Assembly: GCA_029168955.1 (NCBI GenBank)
Contig: JAPDOI010001502.1
Coordinates: 62,001 to 126,000, forward strand
Reading direction: 5' to 3'
From: Aplectana chamaeleonis
Lineage: Eukaryota; Nematoda; Chromadorea; Rhabditida; Cosmocercidae
DNA length: 64,000 nucleotides
The position numbers and the translations under genes were made by a program. The notes below the pieces were generated by a model. That model was not told where the DNA came from and did not search any database. It was given only the letters and a program-made list of their open reading frames with translations. Of this stretch, positions 1 through 11,458 are shown piece after piece. Numbering within the stretch: position 1 is the first letter of the stretch; every line of letters begins with the position of its first letter.

Positions 1-45
1 GGTGGTGCTAAAAATATGCGTGTCACACAAAACGAAATCTTTTAG

Positions 46-255
46 GGTGACAGTGACGGCCCATTGATGCAGTTGGGTGAAAATGACAGGGCCACCCTTG
101 TCGGAATATCATCCACTTCTGATAACGGGCTTTGCATTCCAATTTTCACTCCCGGTAGGTCTTTGATTTTTCTAGATATAACCTATAGCCTAGCTTCCTC
201 CTTTCGAGCCGGTCGAAGTAAGGATTATCGGTCTTATCATGTCGAAATCTCCTAA
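46..255 (+). pseudogene. Trypsin-like serine protease, last exon only (copy P1, truncated by window edge)
   Basis: This exon follows a TTTTAG acceptor and begins with GDSDGPLMQ, the region around the catalytic Ser195 of S1 proteases. It runs 69 codons through LVGISS, a Cys matching Cys220 and FLDITYS to a TAA at 253-255. Canonical family members read GDSGGP; here the first Gly is Asp (GDSD), beside the oxyanion hole, which would probably impair catalysis. The upstream exons lie outside the window. The exon is the inverted counterpart of 40,017-40,178 and a paralogue of 24,956-25,120 and 30,981-31,145. Its C-terminus is longer than in those copies (69 codons against 53-54). Family membership is clear; whether the locus is alive cannot be judged from one exon. 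Confidence 0.75.
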
Positions 256-2700
256 TCATTGTAATATTTCGCTATAGGCTCATTCATAGCAGGATGGAAG
301 CTTTCCATGATGGAAGCGATTCGTCTAGTCGACGCGACTAGTCCGCAATCTTTCGTCACAACATTGCGTGTGTGACGCGAAAATGCAGACGCCACAGCTC
401 ACCAACATAAAATACGGCATATGAAAAAACATGTATTTACGACACATTAACGATGAGAGAGATGCGAAAATTTTATAAGGATACCGAGAAAGCTCAAGCA
501 AATTCCACCACATCGTTTTTTTGGAACCATTTGTTGTTTGAAAACTATGCAAAACTTTTTTATTCAGAAGGTAAGGGCAACAATGGCACGAAAGATTTGT
601 AGGAATGCCGAGAAAAAAGCTTGTTTAGATTCCTTTGGCGTGGTCCGTAATTGTTCGTCTATTTCACGCGAAATTACTATTTGAAATCGCTGAACGGAGC
701 GTTTTCAATTCGCTTCGTCCAGCGATTTCAGATCGCCGCAGTATTGTTGGTTGCTTCGCTTCGAAGTCGACAGCTATAGATGGGGCTTATGACCGACCTC
801 TCCGCTACTTGCTCCGCCTGATCTCATCCGAGCAAGCTAGGCTTTACATCCCTTTGCTCTTCAAATTATAAGGAATCAAAGAATATCAGAATACGTTGCT
901 TAATTTCCTTAAGATAAGACGGGGGATTTTGTTGACATAACGAAAAATGTGGACTGGATCTGCGCCAACACAGGTATGTAATGCGAATTTCTCAGATAAT
1001 CCTCTGACGAGAGACGGGAGATATGAGAAAATTCTGCTGTTTGATTGATTAAAGATGGTATGTTTTGTTGAAGTTGAGCGTAGCTTTCATGTGGAAAACT
1101 ATATTGTCCCTTAAGCACCGGTAAAGACGTAAAGCATAAGCTTGGAAAGTCGAAAGTTACTACTATCGAATCAATGTATGGCCTTCAGCTTTTGGAAATC
1201 AGCCCAAGACTCAATAGAGAGGTCCAGTATAGAGAGAAAACCATCCTGCAACACTTTTTGACATCTACATTCCACTGCAGAAACAAGTAGAACGCACACA
1301 AAGGTAAATAGTTAAGAAATAGGTAAACAACAAGAGTCCTACTCAACTATTGAAAATGTGTCATCGCGAACCCTACAGGTTTACTCATACAGGGTGGCTG
1401 AAAGTTCTCGCCCTTTTTTGATAGCGTCACAAGTTAAGAAAACATTGTGGATCAACAAAACGACTCACTTCAAAAATCAAAAGTTTCATCAGATTAACAA
1501 AAATAAATTTAATCACGTAGTGGGATAGTAAAAGTTAAAATTGTTTCCAAAAAAACTGTTAGAAAGATGTCGTCACATTGTCCATTTGATTGGCGTTTAT
1601 CGCACGCGCCAGCCTTAGGAAACCACTTTTTAGATAAGAGGGTTCTTTCCATATCTCAACTCCATAATCGTCAGTTTTGTGACCAGCTGCTTGAAAAAAA
1701 AACCTCCAGAAGAAGGATTTCCATTGTAAAAGGTCTGGGCACTGAAACGTTCGATTAATTCGACAACTGCTGTTTCGTGAAATAGGCTCCGGCATTCTGA
1801 GGCAAGATGTTTGGCCACATAATCTGTCCGACTTAGACTCAATATTTTTTTAATTAATACATCCTGTGGTACAAAATATCATGAAAACAATACGCTACCT
1901 CGTATGCGTTGAAAACATCTTAAATGCATAGTTTGAACGGAATTACGGCTCAGAAGTGAGCGGCCAATGAGGGTGATTTTCAAGAGTGAGTTTGTAAATG
2001 TTTTGAAGCGGAGGAACATGATTTCGATAAGTCCTTAGAACTTTTTCTAACTGAAATTGCTGCTCTTGATCTAAAGAAGCCTGTAGCTGTTGGAATGGGT
2101 TTATTCGATGATTCGCAAGCAATTTGCACAACTTTGTCCGCCAAATAAAGCAGTGCGAGAACTTTTCAGCCACCCTTTAACGATGATATACCATGGTTTG
2201 CTGATTTATGGTATCATAGTTCCTCAATTTATATGTAGATATTTACTATGTCACTCTTTTTTTTTGTCAGGGATTTTATGAAGTAAAACATACCCACACT
2301 TCAGGTATTTGTTCAACCACTGAGAGCTCGGAGGAAAAATCGGAGAGTGGATCAGCCGAGGAGGATACTGAGTCAGCCGATGTAGATGATGTTTCTTCTG
2401 CAGGGGGTCGAGACGCTTTCTTCTGCAAGGTGTCGAGACGCTTAAATTAGTTCTGGGCTTAGCACCGTTTGGGATCTGTTGTAATGTTTGACAATGAAGT
2501 ATTGAACTTTGTCTCAAGGAAATCTCGTCTACTGCTACGAAATATTTCTGCACAGTTAGCTGTCTACCGCTGCATTTCTCGACTGTTTTGAGTTGCAATG
2601 CCCGGCCGTGATAAGGTTTTCCGAGATTTAGCCGCCATTGAACCGAGGAGTAGTTCACCAGGATCCGGTTCGGGGCCTGTCGGGCTATTCCTCGGCTATA
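256..2700 (-). repeat. Block D copy 1 (inverted), downstream of protease P1
   Basis: This stretch is the reverse-complement paralogue of 36,683-39,990 and of 59,866-62,739. Shared landmarks include the segment at 545-650 (matches 39,500-39,605 inverted), the segment at 905-1,130 (matches 62,395-62,595 inverted) and the CTGCAG/GTCGAGACGCTT repeat at 2,400-2,440 (matches 60,945-60,985 inverted). The small ORFs inside are not kept open across the copies, so I call none of them. An empty TTAA target (1,111-1,114) corresponds to the MITE-filled site at 38,613-39,049. Confidence 0.8.
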
Positions 2701-3101
2701 TCTTGGCTGTTTATAGGGCAACTGGTTCTTTTCACACAGCCACCAGTCTGAAAATGAGGCTGCTTCTGCTCCGGTTCCCCAAACACACGAACGAAGCCAA
2801 ACACCAGAAGACATTTCTCGTTGAACCGCAGAGCAGGGCTCATGTCCATTGTTGTGATAGGGGTTCGCTTGCCGATAAAGTTAGCGACTGTTCACCGAGT
2901 GGGTGGATGCTCCATCTAGGTTCGAAAGCCGACAAATCACTGACCATCCACCTAGAAACATATCAACCACTCCCATCGCACTGCATCAGATTCCGTCATC
3001 CGCCATTGGTCACCGCAATCGCCCTTCCTGCACCAACACACCGCAGACGACGGTGCAGTGCCAAAAGCAACCAAGTCGAAGCCGGCAGGACCACTCACCA
3101 A

Positions 3102-3266
3102 TTATTTTTGCTGGTCCGTTTTGGCTACCTTCGTTGTAGCACCTTTTGTGACAATGAACTTTTGCTCGCCGCTTGTGTCGTAGTACACAGCATCCATCAA
3201 GGCTATTGCTCCAGGCCGAAGATTACCTCTGAACATGATAAATATGTAGGAAGTAATCGTAGGGAA
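3102..3266 (-). CDS. Candidate conserved exon of unknown protein (left-arm copy)
   Basis: Read on the minus strand, the exon follows an AG acceptor at 3,267-3,268 and stays open for 54 codons to a TAA, containing MFRGNLRPG and TKGATTKVAKTDQ. The inverted paralogue at 59,507-59,671 is open in the same frame for exactly the same length, and about 45 of 54 residues agree by eye. A GTGAGT lies just after the stop in both. I recognise no family. No upstream exon could be fixed, so this may be a terminal exon of a small duplicated gene or a chance open frame kept over a short distance. Antisense frames contain stops. Confidence 0.3.
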   Translation of the reverse strand, partial: FPTITSYIFIMFRGNLRPGAIALMDAVYYDTSGEQKFIVTKGATTKVAKTDQQK

Positions 3267-3636
3267 CTGGTCATTCCGTACCTCGTCTGGTAATTGAATA
3301 GGAAGCCTTCAATGTTGATAATGGCTTGCATTTTCGCTATATGCATGTCGAATTCAACTGATGACTCCATGTTCCGCTGAGAAGAAACATTCTGGTAGTC
3401 ATAGCAGAGAGTAAAAAAATCTGAGGCGTGCATACTATGAAATACGCTGATATCCTGCTAACATACGAGCTCATCAGCGTCCGATTTCAGATAGATTTGT
3501 GATGCTTCGAACATCTAATCAAATTCTGTATCGAGCAGCTGTTTGAGCTGACTCAATACGTTGCATGTAACTAAAAAACGCCGCTCTGCCATGGTTGATC
3601 CCCGCACGGTAGGCTGACCCGGATAAGCTCATTTGA

Positions 3637-4174
3637 AGGCAGTGGTCGCGCTCAAATAAGCTCGTCTTCTTTTGCTCTCTAAACCCTTTTGTGGGTATAG
3701 AGTAGTAGAACCTATAAGAAAAAATCGCGAAAAAAACGCTGTTCTGGGCCAAATTCGAAGCCTGAACTTTCGTGTCTTTTGATGGTGGACGAGTCCACCC
3801 CACATCATTGGCATCGATGATCTCTAATATCGAGAACATCAGCTGGCTTGAAATTGAATTTCAATCAATGAACTTTCGGATTTATGTACACATCTAGTCA
3901 AAAACATTGGTTGAAGTGCTTGCTTTCGTTGTCCAACTGTTTTATTAGGTAAATTTGCATTTATTTCTTCCTCTGAGTGTCGATGATTTTTGACTGCTTG
4001 GCATGAGACTGTGATCTTTCTGTGCACGTGTGCACGAACTGGAAATTTAGGGTCTTAATAACTCTAATTCTAGCCCGTTTTTCACCGCGCTACATTCATA
4101 GTTTTTGAGCTGTTTTATATCTAAGCTGATTTTTGTAGTTTTTTCGATAACGTTTTTCATCGTGACCACTGCCT
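3637..4174. mobile_element. TTAA-specific MITE, copy 1
   Basis: The element has terminal inverted repeats beginning AGGCAGTGGTCGCG and ending CGTGACCACTGCCT. It is flanked by TTGA (3,633-3,636, probably a mutated TTAA) and TTAA (4,175-4,178). The inverted paralogue in the right arm has the empty site CTCATTTAAGGGGAG around 59,137-59,140, which shows a clean insertion with TTAA duplication. No coding capacity is seen. Confidence 0.85.
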
Positions 4175-4178
4175 TTAA

Positions 4179-5246
4179 GGGGAGAAAGTAATAATGGATC
4201 AAGAAACTCGATTTTACCCGTAGAAGTCCGGAATAGGGCACGGCTCAAGCAGCGAAAAAGAGTTTTCCATTGTATAAACCGCACATAACTCAACTAAGCT
4301 TAACCAAACTAAGCTGAGCTAGACCCATGCAGACCTCATAATTGGCTGCCACTTCGTGGCTACTTCGCGGCGAGAAATATTTGGCGGCTCTGTCGAGCTA
4401 CTTCTCTGCTTAAACTCTCAGAGTAAGCGGTGCGAATTCAGTAACTATCCCATCAGTCTGTCCTCGACAGATTTCTAGCATTCCAGCTGATTTAGCAGTT
4501 AGTGGAAACATCCAATGCTGTCGTAGGTAATCATTTGCGCAGAACAGACTATGTGCTGATTCATAACAGAGCCATACGAACTGCTGTATTCAACGAAAAT
4601 GAGGGTTCTGCCCCTTGAAAAAACAGCTTCAGAAGCTCCTCACTTCTAAAGAATTTTTGACAATAGAGGTCGTTAAGAGCCAACTCACCTGATTGTAAGA
4701 AGTTTAGGGCGCAAATCTGAATACGAGGTTTGATTTTTAAACGTGTGTGTATCACACCAAACACACCAAGATAGCTGTAAAGTTAAGGAAGTTGAATGCA
4801 CCTGGATTTTGTAAACAGCTTTCTTCAGAACTTGAACGCTCCATGTGTAGGTTCTACTGTATTCACAATCTGTTGGACCTGCCTGCGCGAAATTGAAAAA
4901 AGGTCGTTTTTTGTGCGTGCTCTGCCTTCAAAAATTTTCGACGCTTCTTGAAGCGAGAACAGACCATCATAAGCGTCACGAGCGTTACGCTGATGACCCA
5001 ATGGTACTTTCCGTCTCTCCTCCTAGGCCTCCTTGATAGCGGAATTCAGTGAGTGAAAAACTGCTTACGAAGTTGAAGCTTTGCTCTCAAAACACGACCG
5101 CACAAAGAATGCTGAGCGAAACACGCCTAGTGCATACGATAGTCTGTACTCATAAGGAATGAGCTTGATGGTTCGCGTCCACACTATTCCTCAACGATCT
5201 TGGCTTCTCTAGCAGAAGTGGAACTTCACTGGAGAAAGCGTCGTTT
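4179..5246. other. Mirrored non-coding stretch
   Basis: This stretch pairs in reverse with about 58,100-59,130. I see no ORF conserved between the two arms and no RNA gene. An internal inverted pair near 4,300-4,345 (AGCTTA/TAAGCT-type motifs) is short and AT-rich. Confidence 0.5.
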
Positions 5247-5753
5247 TTGTCAAAGTGCCTGATGCCTAAACAAACTCATACTAAAGACAGGATTCGCGAT
5301 AAAAAAAGATTTCTGAGCTCTCTTCATGAGAATGCAGATTTGGTCCTCACAAGAGTAAATATGAGTGAAAAACCTTGGGGAGTTGCGGGGAAAACACTCA
5401 AAAGACAAGGTATACCGGCTAATTACTGGTGTCGGCCGACCCCCCAATTAACGAGATTTTCCTTAATGCATTTCCATCCGCCTTTAATTTTGAGTCAAAG
5501 CAGTCAGTGGTTTGTACTGCTCAGAGATTACTCTAGAAACAAAATAAAAGTTTACAAGACAGGCATTTATATAAACCTCGATAAGTGGAGACGGGTGGAC
5601 ACCGAGCAATTACCTGTTCTGGAGCGTATTTTCCTCAAACATTTCATTTTTTTTCGCGTTTGTGATGGCCAAATCTACCTTTTCACGACTATAACGAAGC
5701 AGACGAAAACTCTCGGCGACTCACTGTTAACAGAGCTGATGATACCTGATTGA
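5247..5753 (+). CDS. Unrecognised 168-codon ORF, partly conserved in the mirror arm
   Basis: The ORF is open for 168 codons. Its C-terminal half (YSRNKIKVYKTGIYINLDKW and ERIFLKHFIFFRVCDGQIY) is also open in the inverted paralogue at 57,645-57,863 with mostly conservative changes. The N-terminal part overlaps sequence resembling the MITE terminus (GGATTCGCGATAAAAAAAG at 5,290), and the mirror copy is interrupted there. No domain, signal peptide or membrane segment is evident. It could be an old transposon gene or chance; the mirrored conservation is the only support. Confidence 0.25.
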   Translation: MSKCLMPKQTHTKDRIRDKKRFLSSLHENADLVLTRVNMSEKPWGVAGKTLKRQGIPANYWCRPTPQLTRFSLMHFHPPLILSQSSQWFVLLRDYSRNKIKVYKTGIYINLDKWRRVDTEQLPVLERIFLKHFIFFRVCDGQIYLFTTITKQTKTLGDSLLTELMIPD

Positions 5754-5835
5754 TAAGGGGTAGGGTATAAAAGGATGGCAGAGCGGTGTGTCTTCATTCA
5801 CACATCGTTCTTCTCCAGGGATCAGCGGCTGAAGC

Positions 5836-6575
5836 TCTGGACCCACTGGAAAGTGGGAAGACAGCTTAAAGGCAGAGTTCGGGCGGAATTTCGATTTTGA
5901 GATTTCGTGATCGGTGCTCTTGCTACAGGTAGTCCCAGGGAACATGCGAAAACTGCGTAAAAACCGGTCTTCTTCAAGTTATTCCAGCCACTTCCGTTCG
6001 CCGATGATCCAGAAAAGTCAGAAAAGTGTGGGAGTCGTCCATATTTTAGCGGTTGTCCACGCATTCTGCAAAAGTGCTGTGTAATTATCGGTCATTCCAG
6101 CCATGATTATCATGCTGTGAATACCGTAATCCCTGACTTTGAGGCTGTTTTCTCCAGAACTAAGGATTCAGAGTTCGTGAAACGTTCAGACGATGTTAGG
6201 CTTGGCCAGCCTCATCTATTTAACCTTCGGTATTGGCAAAATTTGACCGGACCTTGCCTTTGAGCGCTGGCTAAAATACAACAAAATCGGGGTCAAAACT
6301 TAGAAAATTTTTATAATCGGCCTGAGTCTCCAAGATTTTTTGTCTGTATCGCAATAGCCCTTTTTCATTAGAACAGCACAACAACCGTTTTTATCGCAAA
6401 CCCTGCCTTTAATTGATTGCCGGGTATTAATGTTTGTTTGGGACCACCAAATCATACTTGGAAGAAACTAGGCTTAGCAACTTATACAGCTCTTGCACAA
6501 CTGCTCAGGCAGAGCTGAAAAAGTTCCTCTCCTCTAGTAAATCATAAAAAAGACCTATTATTGTTGTTGAACACC
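5836..6575. mobile_element. Left-arm-only segment containing a degenerate TTAA MITE (5,870-6,408)
   Basis: The mirror arm lacks this 740-bp stretch; there the homologous position is occupied by a 112-bp palindrome (57,446-57,557). Inside, TTAA at 5,866-5,869 and TTAA at 6,409-6,412 bracket a unit beginning AGGCAGAGTTCG and ending TTATCGCAAACCCTGCCT. The TIRs are poorly matched, so this is an older member of the MITE family. Confidence 0.5.
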
Positions 6576-7230
6576 CCAGAGTGCTTTGTTGGGTACCACG
6601 GAATGCGAGTCAAGTAGTAAACCCCCCTCTGTGCACAGATGGTATGACGGTTGGCGCGATGAGGTGTCTCGGTGGCCACATGCAATCAGCTGAGACTGTG
6701 ATTAGCGATCGATGGCAGGCGAGGTGGCCATTTGATGAGAAAGCCTCATGGTTATGGAGACAAGGACGTGGGTTGACATCACCCTTCAAAGTTGTGTAGG
6801 GGTGACCGATGGAGAATCGGGCTCGCATCGCCAAAGTTCGGCTCCCGTCAAGTAGAGAGTTTTTGCTGAGGAGTTCTGATGCAAGCACTTCACTAAGTAA
6901 TGCAAGACTGTGCGATACGCCTGTTAGATGGAGCATCGCGATGAGCAGAAGCTAACAAATGAACGCTTGATCTCCACCAGATTAAAGTTTTGCAACTAAC
7001 GGTGAAAGTGTTGTTTTAGATGGGTTTCGCGTCCATGGCCTATAAAATTGAGAGTTTGAGCAGGATATCGTTTCCTGGGCGGAACAAGCTTTGCCCACTA
7101 AGGGAGTATTGTGACACCATATAGCAAGCAAGCCGCCACCAGCAGTCCTGCTAAGCAAAATCAAACAATGACCAGACAATAATTCATTTATTTCATCTAT
7201 TGAGTACGCTGTATATTAAACACATATAGC
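6576..7230. other. Mirrored non-coding stretch
   Basis: This pairs in reverse with 56,170-57,445, apart from the hAT-like insertion there. The frames are short and not conserved between arms. The segment at 6,656-6,690 provides the empty site for the element at 56,699-57,351. Confidence 0.5.
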
Positions 7231-7234
7231 AATT

Positions 7235-7835
7235 CTATCAAAAAGGGGTCTTCCAAGCGAAAGAGGTTTGGTTGGCGTCAGAAACGTTCCAACAAAAAGG
7301 GAACAAAAGGCAAGTAGGATGAGGAGAGTCTACAAAAATTGAACAATATTTTCTGAGACAGATTTTCTTGGCCGAAACTTCTTTATAGCGAAAACAAACC
7401 GTTGCGGTGTTTCACACGGAAGCACTCTGTCGTTCCAAATAGTCTCCGATTATGCGAGTAACGATAAAAATGTATAATTATGTGCACCTATTAGTTATCA
7501 TTAGAAGAGAAAATGATTTCAACTTCACCTACACAGACGGCTAGCTCCACCTGCTACGAAAAGTGAACCCAAAGTGCAGCACGAAATAAGAGTATTTTCT
7601 TATAATCTCGTCAAGAATAGAAGTCCATTCTTGGAAACCATTGAACTCTTTCTCGTGGAATGACACAACGGTTTGTTTCCGCTATTAAGAAGTTTCGGCC
7701 AAGAAAATCAGTCTCAGAAAATATTGTTCAATTTTTGTAGACTCTCCTCATCCTACTTGCCTATTGTTCCCTTTTTGTTGGAACGTTTCTGACGCCAACC
7801 AAACCTCTTTTGCTTGGAAGACCCCTTTTTGATAG
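7235..7835. mobile_element. Palindromic MITE with ~150-bp terminal inverted repeats
   Basis: The left TIR starts CTATCAAAAAGGGGTCTTCC and the right end is its reverse complement (GGAAGACCCCTTTTTGATAG). The two arms stay almost identical for about 148 bp (7,235-7,383 against 7,688-7,835). The element is flanked by AATT on both sides (7,231-7,234 and 7,836-7,839). The right arm has the unoccupied sequence AGCAATTATTGATTTC near 56,128. There is no transposase ORF, so mobilisation in trans is likely. High TIR identity suggests a young copy. Confidence 0.85.
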
Positions 7836-7839
7836 AATT

Positions 7840-8923
7840 GTTCACTTTTTAATGATATTACAAAGTAATATCTGTGAAAACCTTCAATATTTTACAAACA
7901 GCATAGATTGATATGACAATCAGTAAGTGATTGACTTGTTGCGCACGCTACAAATGACGTACGACTCTCTTTCCTCTTCATCCTGATGACGTCATCAGAT
8001 GCCCCATGCACTTTGATGATGTCATCAGAAAGTAACAAACTTGTTAGTCACTTCCCTTTTCCCTTCCCTACGAAAAATACGTGTTTTCGCGATTTGATCT
8101 ACCAACTGATAATATCTCTTGATATGATAAGTAGTAATAAGTGAAGTAGTTAATGTTAAACAGTAAGTAACAAACTTGTTATTCACCTTGCTTGTCCATT
8201 CCCATCGAAAAGTACAGCCTACAACGTGTTTTAGCGATTTGATGTACCAACTGATAATATCACTTGATTTGATAAGCAGTAATAAGTGAAGTAGTTAATG
8301 TTACCAACTGATAATATCACTTGATTTGATAAGCAGTAATAAGTGAAGTAGTTAATGTTGAACAGTAAGTTACACACTTGCTAGTCACTTTCCTTGTCCC
8401 TTCCCATCGAAAAGTACAGCCTACGACGTGTTTTAGCGATTCGGTCTACCAAATGATAATATCACTTGATATGATAAGCAGTAATAAGTGAAGTAGTTAA
8501 TGTTAAACAGTAAGTACTCATAGGGGTAGGTCTACCTACTCACCAGCCTGCTTATCTATCCACATACCAACTTACCTGCCTGTACAACTGATCGCCTGCG
8601 ACCATTGGCAGTGGCCACTACTAAGGGTGCGCAACGCACGAGGAGCGAAGCACGAAGCGCGAAGCACGAAGCGCGAAGCAGCAACGAGTTACACGCACAA
8701 CAAGAATTTTTGATAAAGTTTCGCCGATCTAACTTTGTTAGTTTTGAACCGATTTGGCTCAAATTTTGTCAGCATGTGCCTCCTGGACCCTCTCACCTAC
8801 ATCCCAATGGAAATCTCTGGAGAATTTGTTTAACAGGTTTTATTAACTACTTTACAGAATTCTAAGTGATCACAAGTACCGGGCAAAACCAAACCTCTCC
8901 AGCCGCTTCGCGGCTGGAGCGAT
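7840..8923. mobile_element. Second left-arm-only insertion with ~140-200 bp tandem repeats and a terminal hairpin
   Basis: This stretch is absent from the mirror arm, where AATT joins directly to the GATTTCACAG flank. From about 8,025 to 8,515 a unit containing AACAGTAAGTAACAAACTTG and GTAATAAGTGAAGTAGTTAATG recurs three to four times, with one internal 57-bp duplication. A CGAAGCACGAAGCGCGAAGC simple repeat follows near 8,645. The end carries the perfect hairpin CCAGCCGCTTCGCGGCTGG (8,899-8,917). It resembles non-autonomous satellite-bearing elements; the class is not established. Confidence 0.5.
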
Positions 8924-9865
8924 TATTAATTTCACAGATCCATGATTCAATAATATATATGATGTGAGATGGCATATGAACTTTATGTTCATTTCTATAC
9001 CAGTTCAGTATGTTCTTCCTGCAATACCAAGAGTAGTTCTTCCATGAGAAAATGTTTCCTTATATGTTTCTGTGGTTTTGGTAGCCATGAGTGAGAACGG
9101 ATCCGTTTTGGAAAAAATTATTGGCTTTGGTCTAGACGGGGGAGTCAACGAAAATTCTGAAGAAAGATGTTTGATACTGCTGTCAACCATTGCTCCTATA
9201 AAAACTCTATAGAAATACTTCGATTGATAGAGCTATCGATCGGTGTTTCATTTCATTCTGGCCTTGAATACTGAGTCGACCACCGAATGTATAATAAATA
9301 TATTATATTTAAGGATAATAGTTTTGAATGAGAATGAGGTCTCGTAGAAAAACGCGAATGTATGAATATATCCGAATAACACACCCAAAACATTTTTTTT
9401 CGGATTAATGACTGATGTCGAAAATTCGGCCTCTTCACGAATCGATTAAAGAAACCGAACAAATAGTGGTTATTGGATACCTTCGTTATTTTCTAAATAT
9501 TCAGATTTCGTGTCTTTGATTTGGCCGAAATTTCAAAAAATCAAATGTTTTGATGCCTTTCCAGCACCTTAAATTAGTAGGCATTTGTTAATAAACGGAG
9601 TCTAGCTAGCGAAATGAAAAAGCTCAATGGAGCGATCACTTTTTCCATCGTTCATCCCACAAAGCAAAAAAGAACTTAAGACTCTGATGAAAAAAGAACA
9701 GATTTTTCAAAAGTCAATTTTTTTGCAAAACAACTCACCTAAGAATTTCAAAAGTGAATTGCTTGCCGCATACCGACCCAAATCCGGCTGCTGTCAGCTG
9801 TTTTGTGCTCTCTGAACACCCTCCTCGCTGGTCCACATAACAATAATTGATTCAGTAGGTTTCGG
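8924..9865. repeat. Module shared three times: 8,924-9,865 (inverted), 31,996-33,000 and 54,770-55,765
   Basis: The stretch matches the right arm 55,140-56,125 in reverse. Its 9,300-9,860 part also matches the central copy 32,390-32,990 in reverse. A minus-strand ORF at 9,005-9,190 (61 codons, ending TTLGIAGRTY) is partly kept in the mirror copy (TTLGIGGRTY near 56,010-56,050), but the mirror copy is frameshifted upstream. I see no recognisable protein. Confidence 0.5.
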
Positions 9866-10667
9866 GAACGGTTTACGCTCAGGGTCTAGCAAGGCGTCGG
9901 ACAAAAAGCATTCGTTGTTGCGACCTACCTCTTCCCGTGCCGGGGGTTGTTGGTCCAGACAACTTATGTTAGCTCAAAGGGCTGACCCAACCCGTTAGAC
10001 CGTGTTACCCACAGATGCTCGGAACTAAACCTCAGTTGGCAACAATAAGTATGTTCACGCGCCAGCTACTTTGAAAAAGGATTCAGTGATGCATCAATCC
10101 TGCCTATTAAAGATCCGCGAGAATAAACTGCGTTCTACCTCGCTTGTGGTATGTGGTAGTTCATGTTTTGTGGTTCGTGACAACATTAATCGCCGAACAA
10201 GACTGGGCTGGCCTATCCTGCAGCTGAGGCAACTGCATGAGTTTCGCAAATAGCGGCCATGCTTTCTAATAGACAATTAGCGAAATTTAAATGTTTACAT
10301 CAATCTTAGCATCTGCTCGTTCAGCAATCGGAGCATTATTTTTACTATTCAGTTGCCCACCACAGCCTTGTAGAAGTAGTTCAGCCGATAATATAACTTT
10401 TTTTAGTAGTGTAAAACTCTCACCAGACCATAGAGCCTAATGTCTGACAAACAACTCCGAATTGCTTCACAGAAATTGAATATCATAGGACAGGATTGCC
10501 TTTCAGCTTATTTCATTGCAGCATTTCTGCGCCTATCCAATAGAGGCAACTATCTCAAAATTCTAGTTTCTGTGTAGCTGAGCCATTTTTGATAGGCCAC
10601 GAAGTTCACGGCTGATACAGATTTGGTGAGCTTTGTAGCATAAAAAGTCTTGACATGGGCCTGCTCA
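9866..10667. other. Mirrored stretch with a small conserved ORF (10,071-10,253, +)
   Basis: This pairs in reverse with 53,225-54,020. The plus-strand ORF at 10,071-10,253 contains VMHQSCLLKIRENK and TRLGWPILQL. It is open again in the mirror at 53,611-53,820 with roughly 49 of 58 residues the same by eye. No family is recognised, and the antisense frame at 10,094-10,276 is also open, so the strand is uncertain. Confidence 0.3.
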
Positions 10668-10671
10668 TTAA

Positions 10672-11454
10672 AGGCATTGTACACGATGAAAACCGAATTC
10701 TAGCTTTTGTGTTCAGTCGGACTAGTGGGTCATAACCATGTCACTCAGAAAGTCTGGAGTTTCAAAATCGCCTCTGAGTGAAGATTTGCTCACGTCAAAA
10801 CGGCTTCCTGAGTTTGGGGGCCGGTCTTGGGGTCGATCCGTTGTTACAAAGAACGAAACTCCGTGGTGGCTGCCAGCGATCGTGCGTTGACGCGTCGTAG
10901 GGCGCAATTCACTTGCCACTCGACTTCACGTTCGACATCGATCGAAGGTACTGTGCTTCTCTGGGCCGAATTCCGGTCCGCAATTGCGTCTCGACACGCT
11001 TTGCGGCCGCGCGCATTCGATTAAGAAGAGTTTCCAGCGCCGCAGCCGCCGATCTGTTGACTCTAGGTGGGTCTTAGAAACTGGAAAGTAAACAAAATTG
11101 GAGAACACTGTATAAAAAAATCATATCGAGTCGGCTTTGGCGCTGGAAACTCGACTGACTCCAGCGCGTGCGGCCGCGAAGCGTGTCGAGACGCAATTGC
11201 GGACCGGAATTAAGCCCAGATAAGCACAGTAGCTGACAGCAATGGACGCAGCAGGTTAGTAATCATTTTCAATTTCGTTCAAGAAAAAATGATCGCTCGT
11301 CTGAATGGCGTCCTCGGTGAATTGCGTTCAACGCTCTTCCTAAAATGGGTTCTTTCTTGAAAAGTTGACGTTTTTCAGGGGGCTTTTATATAGGGATATA
11401 ACAAAACGAAAACGTCAAAAAACCCAAGTATGGTTTTCATCGTATACGATGCCT
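10672..11454. mobile_element. TTAA MITE, copy 2, with a nested GC-rich palindrome
   Basis: TIRs AGGCATTGTACACGATGAAAA and its complement (TTTTCATCGTATACGATGCCT) are flanked by TTAA at 10,668-10,671 and 11,455-11,458. The mirror arm reads CTGCTCTCAAAAGGATTCC around 53,208-53,226, the empty site. Inside, a ~65-bp inverted repeat (10,950-11,014 against 11,166-11,230; CGAATTCCGGTCCGCAATTG versus CAATTGCGGACCGGAATT) carries GCGGCCGC and GTCTCGACACGC motifs. No coding sequence is present. Confidence 0.85.
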
Positions 11455-11458
11455 TTAA

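Noticed and set aside
2251..3293. 187-codon (-) and 231-codon (+) overlapping ORFs
   Set aside because: The paralogues in blocks D2 and D3 are interrupted and a deletion/MITE boundary lies within the homologous stretch; the frames are not conserved.
8899..8930. Helitron 3' end (hairpin CCAGCCGCTTCGCGGCTGG)
   Set aside because: No CTRR terminus follows the hairpin, no TC 5' end is evident and insertion was not between A and T, so I kept only 'unclassified insertion'.
9005..9190. 61-codon ORF ending TTLGIAGRTY as a gene
   Set aside because: The mirror copy is frameshifted and no splice or domain evidence exists; mentioned only within the module entry.
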